64,000 nt of DNA from Pseudoxanthomonas sp. CF385 (GCF_900104255.1 NZ_FNKZ01000001.1:1642001-1706000), one strand, 5' to 3'; counted from the first letter of the stretch, positions 53,661 through 62,726 are shown. Numbers and translations are program-made. The notes: generated by a model not told the origin, from the letters alone.

Positions 53661-55320
53661 GTTGGACAAAACCGTGCTCGTCCTCGCCCCGATCGGCCGC
53701 GATGCCGTGACGGTGGCGGACGTGCTCCAGCGGTCCGGCATCCGTGCCGAGGTCTGTCCCACCATCACCGCGCTGGTCGAGCGCCTCGATGACGGCGCGG
53801 GCGCGGCCTTCATCGCCGAGGAGGGCCTGTTCGCCGAGGATACAGAGCGTCTCGTGCAATGGGTCGCCAAGCAGGCGCCGTGGTCGGATTTCCCGTTCGT
53901 GCTGCTCACCAGCCGACAGGATCAACCGCAGGTCCGGGACTGGCGGCAGAAGATGATGCAGCAGCTGGGCAACGTGTCGCTGCTCGAACGGCCGGTGCAA
54001 CCGATCACCCTGGTGAGCCTGGTGCAGGCCGCGTTGCGCGCACGCCGTCGCCAACGCGAGGTGCGCACCCTGCTGGACGAGCAGACGCATGCGGCGAACA
54101 AACTGGAGTCGCTGATCGATGAACGGACGGTCCAGCTGCAGCAGACGAACGCGCAGCTCAGGGCCGAGATCGACGAACGCGCGAAAGTGGAAGAGACCCT
54201 GCGCCATGCGCAGAAGATGGATGCCCTCGGCAAGCTGACCGGCGGCGTGGCGCACGATTTCAACAATCTGCTGATGGTGATCACCGCCGGCCTCGATGTG
54301 CTCGACCGCGCCGCCGACCCCCTGAAACGCGAACGGATCGTCGCCGGCATGAAGCAGGCGGCCCAGCGCGGCGCGAGCCTGACGCGACAGCTGCTGTCCT
54401 TCTCCCGCAACCATGCGTCGAAGCCCGAGGTCGTGGACGTGCGCGGCCTCGTCACCCAGATGAGTGACCTGCTGCACCGCAGCCTGCGGGGCGACATCGA
54501 GGTCAAGCTGGACATCGCGCCCGGCATCTGGCCGGTCTTCGTCGACCCCGGCGAGCTGGAGATCGCGCTGCTCAACCTGTGCGTGAACGCCCGCGATGCG
54601 ATGGAGCAGGGCGGAACGATCACGATCTCGGCGGCGAATGAAGGCGAAGAGCGCGCGAGCGTGCGCGGCAGTGTGCGGTTGAGCGTGGCGGACTGCGGAA
54701 CGGGCATGCCGCCGGAGATCCAGGCAAAGGTATTCGACCCCTTCTTCACCACGAAGGAAGTGGGGAAAGGCTCCGGTCTCGGCTTGGCGCAGGTGTACGG
54801 TTTCGCGCGCCAGTCCGGCGGCTCGGTCGAGATCGCATCGACGCTGGGCGCCGGCAGTACCGTGACCCTGCACCTCCCGCGCGCGGGCAGCGCGTCCAGC
54901 GAAGGCAAGGCCGCGCCGGCGACCGTGCCGGCTGCGGGTCCCGGACGATCCGGTTCGATCCTGCTCGTGGAAGACGACCAGGACGTCGCCGCCATGCTGC
55001 TGGGGCTGCTCGAGACCCTCGGATTCGAGGTGACCCATGCCACCAGCGGCGTCTCGGCACTCGGCGCCCTGGCCGACGGCCGCAGCGTGGACTTGGTGCT
55101 GTCGGACATCATGATGCCGGGCGGCATGAACGGCATCGGGTTGGCCAAGGAGATACGGGCGAAGCGGCCGGACGTGCCGGTGCTGCTGAGCAGCGGTTAC
55201 TCCGACGCCTTCAGGGACGATGCCGAGGCGCTGGGCATCACGATCCTCGCCAAGCCGTATCGCATCCAGGAACTGGAAGCCGCCATCGAGAAGGCTCTGT
55301 CGCGAAAGGCGGACGCGTAA
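53653..55320 (+). CDS. Hybrid histidine kinase with degenerate N-terminal and intact C-terminal receiver
   Basis: 555 residues, cytoplasmic. Residues 1-130 look like a receiver fold (VLVLAPIGRDAV, FPFVLLTSRQD, LERPVQ) but lack the phospho-accepting aspartate (the third strand reads AAFIAEEGLF). A coiled coil (about 135-185) leads to the kinase core with His201 in GGVAHDFNNLL, N-box NLCVNARDAM, and GKGSGLGLAQVYGFA. A C-terminal receiver has ILLVEDDQD and Asp485 in LVLSDIMMPGG. The start is GTG 53653 inside the KaiC-like gene; TTG 53662 is possible. It is likely the output partner of that ATPase. Confidence 0.9.
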   Translation: MPELDKTVLVLAPIGRDAVTVADVLQRSGIRAEVCPTITALVERLDDGAGAAFIAEEGLFAEDTERLVQWVAKQAPWSDFPFVLLTSRQDQPQVRDWRQKMMQQLGNVSLLERPVQPITLVSLVQAALRARRRQREVRTLLDEQTHAANKLESLIDERTVQLQQTNAQLRAEIDERAKVEETLRHAQKMDALGKLTGGVAHDFNNLLMVITAGLDVLDRAADPLKRERIVAGMKQAAQRGASLTRQLLSFSRNHASKPEVVDVRGLVTQMSDLLHRSLRGDIEVKLDIAPGIWPVFVDPGELEIALLNLCVNARDAMEQGGTITISAANEGEERASVRGSVRLSVADCGTGMPPEIQAKVFDPFFTTKEVGKGSGLGLAQVYGFARQSGGSVEIASTLGAGSTVTLHLPRAGSASSEGKAAPATVPAAGPGRSGSILLVEDDQDVAAMLLGLLETLGFEVTHATSGVSALGALADGRSVDLVLSDIMMPGGMNGIGLAKEIRAKRPDVPVLLSSGYSDAFRDDAEALGITILAKPYRIQELEAAIEKALSRKADA

Positions 55321-55353
55321 GCACCCCAAAGAAGGTGGACGCCGGCAGGACGT

Positions 55354-58300
55354 TCACGCCGTGTCGTTCGGGGTGGCCGGATGGCGCTGCGTCAGCCAGG
55401 GCCAGAACCCGGAGCGACGGCGACGGTAGACGTGCCGGGCCGGCACGAACAGTTCGACCCGCGTGCCGCCGTCCGGCGACGTGCGGATGTCGAGCCGACC
55501 GCCGAGCTGGTCGGCGCGTTCGCGCATGCCGGCGCAGCCGAAGTGGCCATCGCCACCGTCGGCACCGGCCAGGGCAGCGAGCCCGATGCCGTCGTCGCGG
55601 ATCGTCATCGCCAGGCCGTCCGCGCGGTAGGCCAGCGCGATGCACGCGCTGCGCGCCTTCGCATGCCGCACCACGTTGCGCAGCGCTTCCTCCGCGATGC
55701 GCCGCACTTCTTCGGCGGCCGTATCCACCAGCGGCCGTCGCGTGCCCTCCACCGTGACCTGCAGGTCCAGCGAACCGTCCTCGATCAGGTGTGCGGCGGT
55801 GTCCCGGAGCGCGGCCGGCAGATCATCGCCGGTATGCGGCGTGCGCAGGTCGTGCACGCGTTCGCGGCCCGCCTTCAAGGCCTCGTCGGCGCGATCCAGC
55901 GCCCGGTTGAGCGCCTCGTGCGTGCGTCCGTCCGCGCGCAGGCTGTCGACCGCACCCTGGAAGCGCAGGGTCAGCGCCTGGAATTCCTGCAGCAGGGTGT
56001 CGTGCAGCTCGCGCGCGATCCGCGTGCGTTCGGCGATCTGGCCGTCGAAGCGGTCGCGCAACCGCGCCGTCTCGTACCGCAGCCGCAGGGCGTACAGGCC
56101 CCACAGCAGCAACGCGACGGCCAGCACGAGCAGGGCCTTGAACCAGGCCGATTGCAGGAAGGTCGGCGGCACGGCGAACGCGAGCGTCGCGCCCTCCTCG
56201 TTCCACACGCCGCTCTCGTTCGCCGCGATCACCTGGAAACGGTACTGCCCGGGATCGAGGTTGGTGTAGAACGCCTGGCGTCGATGGCCGGCCTCGATCC
56301 AGTCGTCATCCACCCCGTCGAGCCGATATCGGAAGCGCACGCGCGCGGGGTTGCGCAGGCTCAGCGCGGTGTAGTCGATCTCGACCCGCGATACGCCCGC
56401 AGGCAGGGTGGGAGCAGCGGGGTCGCGGAGGCGCTGCGTGCCATGGGCCAGGCCCACGATGCGCACCGGAGGCGGCAGGGGATTGCGGGCGAGACGATCC
56501 GGGTGGATCTGCGCCACACCGTCCGTGGTCACGAACCACAGCCTGCCGTCGCCGCCCATCACCGCGCTGTTGCGCGCGTAGCCGGGTGCCGCGGGTGCCC
56601 GCAGGCCGTCTTCGAAATCCAGCACCTCGACCTCCAGCGGCTGCGCCGGCTCGTCGAAGCTGCGGAGAAGGGCGTCCCGGGGCACGCGCGCTATCCCGGC
56701 GCGCGACTGCAGCCACACGTGGCCGTCGCGACTTTCCACGATGCCCGTGATGCCCTGGTGCCACGCATCCTGTCGCTTCAGCACCACGACCTTGCCATCG
56801 CGCAGGCGCGCCAGGCCACCCAGGCTGGCCACGAGAACGTCCTTGCCGAGACGATGCAGCATGGTCACTTCGCCGCCGGGGATGTCGGCGTGCTTCCACA
56901 GCATGCGCGTCGCGGGCGGGTCGATGCGCATGAGGCCTCTCGAACGCACGTACGCCAGCAACCCGCCCTCGGGCATCGCGATCATCGTCGGTATTCGCAA
57001 CGGCCCGTCCGGATCCGTCGGCAGGGCTTCGATCCATTCCCCGTGTTCGTAGCGCATCAGTCCGCCTTGGACGCGGCTGAACCAGGTACGTCCGTCGGTG
57101 GTGGTGACGCAATCCAGGCCCGCGCGACGCTTGGCCGCAAGCGGCATCGGCGCGAAGCGTCCGTCCACCCCGCGCAGCAGCGCATCGCCGGTCTTTACCC
57201 AGATGGCGCCGGAGGCGTCTTCGCAGAGCGCCTGCGGGTTCTTCAGGCCTTCGAGCACGCGCGTGGCTTCGCCCACCGGCGGAATGCGGAACAGGCTGTC
57301 CGAATCGGCGACATACACGCTGCCGTCGCGTGCGCCCATCAGCACGTAGCCCAGCGGCGAATGCGGGGGAACGACGGCCGCCGGACGGATATCCGCCGGA
57401 CGGAAGCGGTCCAGGCCTGCGCTGGTGCCGATCCAGAGATTGCCCTCGCGGTCTTCCAGGATCGCCTGCGCGCGATCCGAAGACAGGCCGTCCTTCGCGG
57501 TGAAGGTGTCCTCCGTCAACGCATGGCCCGCAGACAGGCGACCCGGATGGGCGATGCGGAAGAGGCCCGCCGAATAGGTGACGCCCCACAGCGCGCCATC
57601 GCGGTCGAACAGGGCGCGGCGATAGAAATGTCCGGGCGTCGCCACCGGCACCACGGGCGGAGCCCCGCGGTCGGCGCCCGCCGCTTCCGGCAGGCGCTGC
57701 GTGCCGGTCAAGGGGCTGGACAGCCAGACGTGCCCGGTACGGTCGGTCACCAGGTCGAAGTTGTCGCCCGAATCGTCGCGCCGTTCGATCCCGTTGCCGG
57801 TGCTGATGAAGCGGCGCGTGCCGCGGTCCAGCACCTTGACCTCCCTGCCTTCATCCACCCACAGGCGACCATCGCCGGATTCGGTGATCGACCAGGTGAA
57901 GTTCGCATCGAACCCCCAGGTGGCGTCGATGCTCTCCCAACGGCCACCGGCATAGCGCATCAGGGGATGGCGGGTATTGCCCGTGACGGCCCAGACCGCA
58001 CCCGCGCGATCCTCGAAGAACCGGAACACCCAGCGATCGCTGGCGGGCGTCGAGCGGTCGAGCAGGTTTCCGTCGCGCAGCAGCGCCATGCCGCCGGACT
58101 GGTAACCGATCCACAGGTCGCCATTGCGCGCGACCATCAACGCCGACACCGGCAGGTTGCGCGCCGCACCGCCGGGCACGGCGCCCCCGTCGAACCGCAC
58201 GCCGTCGAAGCGGTGCAGTCCCGCATCGCTGCCGATCCACAGGAAGCCGTCCGGCGTCTGCGCCAGGGCATAGATGCCCGTTGGCGCGCCGTCGTCGGCC

Positions 58301-58422
58301 ATCCAGCGGCTGTGTTTGAGCTGGGCAAGACCGACGCCCGGATCCAGCGCATGCGCGGGCGCCGCGCCCAGGAGCACGCCGGCTGCAGCCAACAGGACCG
58401 TCAGGAAAAGACTGCGCAGCAT
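55354..58422 (-). CDS. Periplasmic-propeller two-component sensor kinase (Y_Y_Y, HisKA_3)
   Basis: 1022 residues. A signal peptide ends at AAPAHA; a long periplasmic sensor follows with many Reg_prop blades (FLWIGSDAGLHRFDG, GNLWIGTSAGLDRF), then a Y_Y_Y domain (VRFRYRLDGVDDDWIE, LDPGQYRFQVIAAN), one membrane span (about 750-772), and a HisKA_3 dimerisation domain with the phospho-histidine near residue 807 (IARELHDTLLQEF). The HATPase ends with FGCAGMRERADQLGG. Such NarX-like kinases normally pair with a LuxR-type regulator, but none is adjacent. ATG 58422 is chosen since it starts the signal peptide; the frame is open to 58476. Confidence 0.92.
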   Translation of the reverse strand: MLRSLFLTVLLAAAGVLLGAAPAHALDPGVGLAQLKHSRWMADDGAPTGIYALAQTPDGFLWIGSDAGLHRFDGVRFDGGAVPGGAARNLPVSALMVARNGDLWIGYQSGGMALLRDGNLLDRSTPASDRWVFRFFEDRAGAVWAVTGNTRHPLMRYAGGRWESIDATWGFDANFTWSITESGDGRLWVDEGREVKVLDRGTRRFISTGNGIERRDDSGDNFDLVTDRTGHVWLSSPLTGTQRLPEAAGADRGAPPVVPVATPGHFYRRALFDRDGALWGVTYSAGLFRIAHPGRLSAGHALTEDTFTAKDGLSSDRAQAILEDREGNLWIGTSAGLDRFRPADIRPAAVVPPHSPLGYVLMGARDGSVYVADSDSLFRIPPVGEATRVLEGLKNPQALCEDASGAIWVKTGDALLRGVDGRFAPMPLAAKRRAGLDCVTTTDGRTWFSRVQGGLMRYEHGEWIEALPTDPDGPLRIPTMIAMPEGGLLAYVRSRGLMRIDPPATRMLWKHADIPGGEVTMLHRLGKDVLVASLGGLARLRDGKVVVLKRQDAWHQGITGIVESRDGHVWLQSRAGIARVPRDALLRSFDEPAQPLEVEVLDFEDGLRAPAAPGYARNSAVMGGDGRLWFVTTDGVAQIHPDRLARNPLPPPVRIVGLAHGTQRLRDPAAPTLPAGVSRVEIDYTALSLRNPARVRFRYRLDGVDDDWIEAGHRRQAFYTNLDPGQYRFQVIAANESGVWNEEGATLAFAVPPTFLQSAWFKALLVLAVALLLWGLYALRLRYETARLRDRFDGQIAERTRIARELHDTLLQEFQALTLRFQGAVDSLRADGRTHEALNRALDRADEALKAGRERVHDLRTPHTGDDLPAALRDTAAHLIEDGSLDLQVTVEGTRRPLVDTAAEEVRRIAEEALRNVVRHAKARSACIALAYRADGLAMTIRDDGIGLAALAGADGGDGHFGCAGMRERADQLGGRLDIRTSPDGGTRVELFVPARHVYRRRRSGFWPWLTQRHPATPNDTA

Positions 58423-58592
58423 GGCGGCCCTCCGCAGGCGGCCAGACGTCAGGGCATCGTCGTAGGGGCCGGTCATCCCCTCCCGGGCCCGCCGGCATCC
58501 TAACCCGCCCGCCGAACCATGCGCGACTGCCGGCCCCGCACCATCGCGCTACCATCGCCCCAGGGACGTCGGCGTCCCGACGGGGTGCAGGG

Positions 58593-59264
58593 ATGAAGGG
58601 GATACAGGGAAGCCGGCCGCGGCGTCGGACGCGCGTGCCGGTGTGGGGGGTGCTGGTGTGGGGCGCGCTGCTGTGCGCGCCGCTGCTGGCGCAGACGCCG
58701 TCGTTGAGCGGCCTGCGCGTGCTGCCGCACGCGGACCGCGAAACCTCGTTCACCGGCTGGACGCATGACGGGCCGGTGCCCGCGTCCGTGGCCGCGTCCG
58801 TCGAACTGGGCGACGATCTGTCCGGTACCACGTTGCAACTGCAGCCGGCGAAGCCCGGCGACACCTATCGCGTGCGCGTGCAGTACGAAACCAGCCTCGC
58901 CCTGGGCGCGGAAGGCCCGCACCTGGACCTCATCGACTGGAAGCACTGCACGTCGGCGTGGCAACCCGCCAAGGCCGTCGATGCGGTGTCCTTCGTGCTG
59001 CCGACGCCCACGGCCGAACAAGACAGCTGCTTCCCGGCCTATACGCGCGCCGAACTCGAGGCCGCTGTGCGCGCGCACGGCGTGAAGCAGGGCGATCCGA
59101 CACTGGCCGACGGCTGGCTTCCGAACCTCGACAAAGGCGATGCCGTGGGCGCGGTGACGCCCTACGTGGGCATCAGCACGGTGCGGGTGCGGGTGGAGGT
59201 CAAGCGAAAGGGCGTTTGGGTGGTTGTGACGACGGTGGAATTTGCGTTGCCGATGGGGTGTTGA
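58593..59264 (+). CDS. Secreted protein of unknown function
   Basis: 223 residues, not recognised. A signal peptide (hydrophobic VPVWGVLVWGALLCAPLLA, cut near residue 34) precedes a soluble beta-rich protein with four cysteines spread as HCTSAW, SCFPAY and a final C-terminal Cys. The stretch VSFVLPTPTAEQDSCFPAYTRAELE is split by a proline-rich turn. It is divergent from the large sensor kinase, 170 bases away, which invites but does not prove a ligand or accessory role. Confidence 0.65.
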   Translation: MKGIQGSRPRRRTRVPVWGVLVWGALLCAPLLAQTPSLSGLRVLPHADRETSFTGWTHDGPVPASVAASVELGDDLSGTTLQLQPAKPGDTYRVRVQYETSLALGAEGPHLDLIDWKHCTSAWQPAKAVDAVSFVLPTPTAEQDSCFPAYTRAELEAAVRAHGVKQGDPTLADGWLPNLDKGDAVGAVTPYVGISTVRVRVEVKRKGVWVVVTTVEFALPMGC

Positions 59265-59429
59265 GAAGAGCGGCGTGCAGCCATCGTGTGTGCTGCTTGA
59301 TAGGCAGACCGGCTTCGCCGTTGAAAGCCACCTTCGGCTCAACCCTTCCTACGGTGGCCGTTGCGCCGGTTTCCCGAATTCTGGTGCACTGGCGCACAAT
59401 GCGACGCCCTCATTCGATCTGGACCCCTC

Positions 59430-59648
59430 ATGGATACCGAAGCCATCCTCAGTGCCGCCCTGCGTGAAGCGGGCTACGGGCCGGATGCGATCGGCTCGGC
59501 GCTGCCGCGGATCCTGCGCATCCTGGAGGCGGAGGATGTCCGCATCGAGATGGGACGCGTCCTGTCGCGCAAGGAGCGCGAGTACGTGCGCCTGCAGCTT
59601 GAGCTCGGGCTCAGCGTGCGGGAAGTGGTTGCGGGTCTGAAGAAATAG
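59430..59648 (+). CDS. Small helical protein of unknown function
   Basis: 72 residues, all predicted helical and charged. The C-terminal half (LSRKEREYVRLQLELGLS followed by VREVVAGLKK) has the feel of a helix-turn-helix, but there is no clear family. ATG 59430 is chosen over 59361 because codons before it look like intergenic sequence. It stands alone. Confidence 0.55.
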   Translation: MDTEAILSAALREAGYGPDAIGSALPRILRILEAEDVRIEMGRVLSRKEREYVRLQLELGLSVREVVAGLKK

Positions 59649-59670
59649 CCGCAACGAGTTGACGGCACGC

Positions 59671-60261
59671 TCAGTTCGGCCGTGCACCCGGCGCGTGGTG
59701 CACGACGTCCGTCTCGCCGAGGCCGGAGGGATCGATGGCCGGCAATTCGCGGAACTCCTCCGCGCTCATCGCGGAGAGGCGTGACCGGAGATCGTTCTCC
59801 ACTTCGATCCTGCGCCGGTCGACGAACGTCTGCAGCGCATCCAGCAACTCGGAGAAATCCATCGCCTCGAGGCGGCCCAGCGAGAACATCGGGACGCGCT
59901 CGCAGCCGACATGGGAACGGTCATCCCGATCACGCACGGCTTCCGCGATGTAGGTGTGGTCCACGCCGCCGGGATGCGACACCAGCGTGTCGCGCAGCCG
60001 CCTGAAATGCCGATGGCGTACCTGCAGCAGGTCCGGCAGGCTGCCGATCACTTCGCCGGCGCCCCAGGGCGCGACGCCCTTGCCGAAGCAGCGCCCGTAG
60101 CGGACCAGCGCCGAGGTCCACCACGCGTCGACATCGCTCGCCGGCGCCGCGTCCTTGATCCGGTCCACGTAGGCGGCCACCGCGAGCAAGTCGTCGGCAA
60201 TGCCGCTCAATACTTCCAACCGTCGCGCCTGCTGGCCGTCCAACCGCCTGGCTTCGGACAT
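59671..60261 (-). CDS. Unrecognised protein with HEPN-like RxxxxxH motif
   Basis: 196 residues, mostly helical, no signal peptide. The middle reads RHFRRLRDTLVSHPGG, with Arg90 and His96 spaced as in HEPN-type RNases and related helical proteins (LRDxxxxH). An aromatic stretch AWWTSALVRYGRCFGKG lies before it. The rest shows no motif I can name. ATG 60261 is preferred; the frame opens to 60393. It is flanked by 128 bases without a gene and then the ars operon. No antitoxin-like partner gene is adjacent. Confidence 0.55.
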   Translation of the reverse strand: MSEARRLDGQQARRLEVLSGIADDLLAVAAYVDRIKDAAPASDVDAWWTSALVRYGRCFGKGVAPWGAGEVIGSLPDLLQVRHRHFRRLRDTLVSHPGGVDHTYIAEAVRDRDDRSHVGCERVPMFSLGRLEAMDFSELLDALQTFVDRRRIEVENDLRSRLSAMSAEEFRELPAIDPSGLGETDVVHHAPGARPN

Positions 60262-60389
60262 TCCTTGCTCCCGACCCACCGTTCCAACGGTGACCTTACT
60301 GGCGATGACGATGTGCGACCGGGTTTCAGGCAACCGTACATCGGACGATGCGAGGTAAACGTATCTACCAGAAGGACGCGGCGATAGCG

Positions 60390-61076
60390 TCAATCCGTTC
60401 GCTCACGGCCCGGGGGCGGCTGAGGATGTGCGACGAAGGCGCGGGCCACCGCCAGCGCAGCGACGGCGCCGACGAGCTGTGCCAGCACGAAGCCCGCCAC
60501 ATCACCCGGTCGGATGCCGGCGAAGGTCTGCGTCAATGCGCGGGCGAGCGTCACCGCCGGATTCGCGAACGAGGTGCTGGCCGTGAACCAGTACGCAGCG
60601 AAGATGTAGCCGGCCACCAGCGCGGGTATCGCGGCAGGGCGATGCCGGAGGCCCAACAGGATCGTCAGCACCAGGCCGAACGTGGCGACGCCTTCGCTCA
60701 ACCACTGGCCATCGCCCGTCCGGATGCGGGTGCCGGGCTGGAGCAGGGGCAGGTCGAACATCGCATGCGCGAGCAGCACGCCGGCGACGGCGGCGACGAT
60801 CTGCACCACGACGTACGCCAGCGCCTCATGCGTGCGCAGTTCGCCCCGCCACCGCATGACCAGCGTCACCACCGGATTGAAGTGGGCACCGGACACGGGC
60901 CCGAGCACCACGATCAACACGTAGAGGATGCCCGCGGTCGCGCCCGCGTTCGCGAGCAGCGCGATGGCAGCGTTTCCGTCGGCCAGGTTCACGCCCATGA
61001 CCCCGGAACCCACCACGCAGGCGAGCAGCAGCGCGGTGCCGATGAACTCGGCCAGCACTTTCCGGCCCAGCGACAT
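60390..61076 (-). CDS. aqpS: Aquaglyceroporin of the arsenic operon (AqpS-like)
   Basis: 228 residues with six membrane segments and two pore motifs, HFNPVVT (Asn67) and FANPAVT (Asn172). MIP channels of this subgroup found in ars operons conduct arsenite. As the last gene of the operon, it would let As(III) made by ArsC leave the cell down its gradient, in place of an ArsB or Acr3 pump. Its ATG overlaps the arsC stop by one base (TGATG). Confidence 0.9.
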   Translation of the reverse strand: MSLGRKVLAEFIGTALLLACVVGSGVMGVNLADGNAAIALLANAGATAGILYVLIVVLGPVSGAHFNPVVTLVMRWRGELRTHEALAYVVVQIVAAVAGVLLAHAMFDLPLLQPGTRIRTGDGQWLSEGVATFGLVLTILLGLRHRPAAIPALVAGYIFAAYWFTASTSFANPAVTLARALTQTFAGIRPGDVAGFVLAQLVGAVAALAVARAFVAHPQPPPGRERTD

Positions 61077-61459
61077 CAGAGCGACGCCAGCAGCGTCTTG
61101 ACGCGTTCGGCGATCTCGTCGCGCACGGCGCGGTACCCGTCGTCGTCCATGTGCTTGGGATCGGGGAGCGCCCAGTCCTCGCGCCGCTTCGCCGGCACCC
61201 ACGGGCAGTTGTCGCCGCAGCCCATGGTGATGACGGCATCGAAGGCGCCCTCGATGTCGTCCAGCGCGGTCGAGGCATGGGTGGTGAGGTCGTAGCCCAG
61301 CTCGGCCATGAAGCGGACCGCCTTCGGATTGATCTGTCCCGACGGCCGCGAGCCGGCACTCAGCGCCTCGACCTGGTCGCCACCATGGAGACGCGCGAAC
61401 GCCTCGGCCATCTGGCTGCGGTTGGCATTTTCGACGCAGACGAACAGGACGCGCTTCAT
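61076..61459 (-). CDS. arsC: Arsenate reductase, low-molecular-weight phosphatase type
   Basis: 127 residues. It reduces As(V) to As(III) with thioredoxin- or glutathione-type partners. The P-loop CVENANRSQ starts at Cys8 and the redox cysteines Cys81 and Cys85 are in MGCGDNCPWVP; DPKHMDDDGYRAVRDEI is typical. ATG 61459 gives the conserved MKRVLFVC; ten codons of open frame precede it. It overlaps the gene upstream by ATGA. Confidence 0.93.
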   Translation of the reverse strand: MKRVLFVCVENANRSQMAEAFARLHGGDQVEALSAGSRPSGQINPKAVRFMAELGYDLTTHASTALDDIEGAFDAVITMGCGDNCPWVPAKRREDWALPDPKHMDDDGYRAVRDEIAERVKTLLASL

Positions 61460-61896
61460 GGCACGGATTCCAGGGGTTTGATCATGCAAAGGGCGGACGC
61501 GGGGCAGAGGGTGCGGAACTCGGCGCTGCCGCGCACCGCGGCAGGCGCCTGGTCGCGCGCGATCTCGACGTAGCCGCAGCGGGCGAAGAACGGCGCCGCC
61601 GTTTCGGTCAGCAGCACCAACTGCCGCAGCCCGTGCGTCGACGCCTGCGCTTCCAGCGCGTCGACGAGTCGCTCGCCGATGCCGTGGCCGCGACGGTCGG
61701 CCCGCACCGCGAGCGAACGCAGCAAGCCGCTATCGCCGAAGCGTTCGATGCCGACCACGCCTGCGAGCGTCGCGTCTTCGACGGCCACGATGAAGTCGAC
61801 CACGGTGGTGCCGAGGTCATCGACGGGCAGGCGGCTGTCCTGCAGCAGGCCGCGGATCGCCGTGCCGTCGTCGGACGTGCTGGCGCGCAGGTCCAT
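61456..61896 (-). CDS. GNAT acetyltransferase, ArsN2-like
   Basis: 146 residues. GVVGIERFGDSGLLRSLAVRADRRGHGIG, seen as LLRSLAVRADRRGHGIGERL, is the acetyl-CoA motif; APFFARCGYVEIARDQAPAAV and FRTLCPASALCM match the ArsN2 branch of acetyltransferases found in ars operons. The substrate may be an arsenical with an amine group or an amino-acid analogue, but this is inference from operon context. It lies three bases after arsI and overlaps arsC. Confidence 0.85.
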   Translation of the reverse strand: MDLRASTSDDGTAIRGLLQDSRLPVDDLGTTVVDFIVAVEDATLAGVVGIERFGDSGLLRSLAVRADRRGHGIGERLVDALEAQASTHGLRQLVLLTETAAPFFARCGYVEIARDQAPAAVRGSAEFRTLCPASALCMIKPLESVP

Positions 61897-61899
61897 GGC

Positions 61900-62388
61900 T
61901 CAGCAGCAGCCGGAGGCCGGTGCGCAGCACGAGGCGACGGCCACCGGACGCGGCGCCATCGACGCCGCATCGGGGCTGCAGGCTGCGCCATCGGTGGCGC
62001 ACGGCGCATCGCCCGCGTAGTAGGTGGTCGCTGCGCCGGTGGTGTGGAAGGTTTCCCAGCGCGTGCCCTGCGGGTCTTCCGTCCACAGCTTGTCCGACTG
62101 CGCGTAGCAGCAGATCGTGGCGTCCTCGGGCACGACGCTGCCGCCGGCCGCGTCGAGGCGCTGGCCCATCGCGGCCAGGCCGTCGGCGCTGTCCACCTGG
62201 AAGCCCAGGTGATCGATGCCCGCAGTGCGTCCGGTGGTGGAAATGGCGAAGTTCACCCGCGGATCGTCGAGCATCCATTTGGCGTAGTCGGCCTTGACCA
62301 CCGCCGGCTGCGTGGCGAAGAGCGCGGAATAGAAGCGGATGCTGCTGTCGAGGTCGGTGACGTTGAGGTGGACGTGGAAGCGGTTCAT
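61900..62388 (-). CDS. arsI: ArsI/CadI-type vicinal-oxygen-chelate protein (C-As lyase like)
   Basis: 162 residues. ArsI cleaves the C-As bond of trivalent organoarsenicals. The fold starts FHVHLNVTDLDSSIRFY; metal ligands fit His7, His60 (GIDHLG) and Glu112 (RWETF), and the arsenic-binding vicinal cysteines are Cys93 and Cys94 (ICCYAQSDKLW). The C-terminal tail has extra cysteine pairs (CCAPASGCC). CadI, a cadmium-induced relative of similar sequence, is the alternative name; the ars context and the Cys pair favour ArsI. ATG 62388 overlaps the arsR stop by four bases. Confidence 0.88.
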   Translation of the reverse strand: MNRFHVHLNVTDLDSSIRFYSALFATQPAVVKADYAKWMLDDPRVNFAISTTGRTAGIDHLGFQVDSADGLAAMGQRLDAAGGSVVPEDATICCYAQSDKLWTEDPQGTRWETFHTTGAATTYYAGDAPCATDGAACSPDAASMAPRPVAVASCCAPASGCC

Positions 62389-62726
62389 GCGCGGGCTCCG
62401 GTGTTCTTGGGGGTGCAGGCCACGGCGGGGCCGCATGCGGCAGCGCCCGCGCAGCAGTTCTCGGTCAGGTAGGCGATCAGGGCATTCATCTGCAGGTAGT
62501 TGGCGCGGACGCGGATGACCCGTCCCTCGCGCTCGTCGCGGACCAGCGCCGCCGCGCGCAAGACATTGAGGTGGGCGCTCAGCGTGGCCGGCGGCAGGTC
62601 CAACTGCTCGCGCAACGCACCGACGGCCATTCCGTCGGGACCCGCCTGGACCAAGGCGCGGAACGCGGCCAAGCGGGTGTCGTGGCTGAGGGCGCTGAGG
62701 GCGGACAGGGCAGTGGTGGTTTCCAT
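62385..62726 (-). CDS. arsR: ArsR-family arsenic-responsive repressor
   Basis: 113 residues with a winged helix-turn-helix (LDLPPATLSAHLNVLRAAALV as the recognition region, seen here as PPATLSAHLNVL). As(III) sensing cysteines are likely Cys91-Cys92, Cys98 and Cys104 at the C-terminus, as in the C-terminal-site ArsR group rather than the E. coli CVC type. It is first in the operon and is expected to repress it at the palindrome directly upstream. Confidence 0.93.
   Translation of the reverse strand: METTTALSALSALSHDTRLAAFRALVQAGPDGMAVGALREQLDLPPATLSAHLNVLRAAALVRDEREGRVIRVRANYLQMNALIAYLTENCCAGAAACGPAVACTPKNTGARA

Noticed and set aside
55381..58503. 1040-codon plus-strand open frame opposite the sensor kinase
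   Set aside because: Same reason: antisense of a well-supported sensor with clear Reg_prop, Y_Y_Y and HisKA_3 motifs; the shadow product has no motif.
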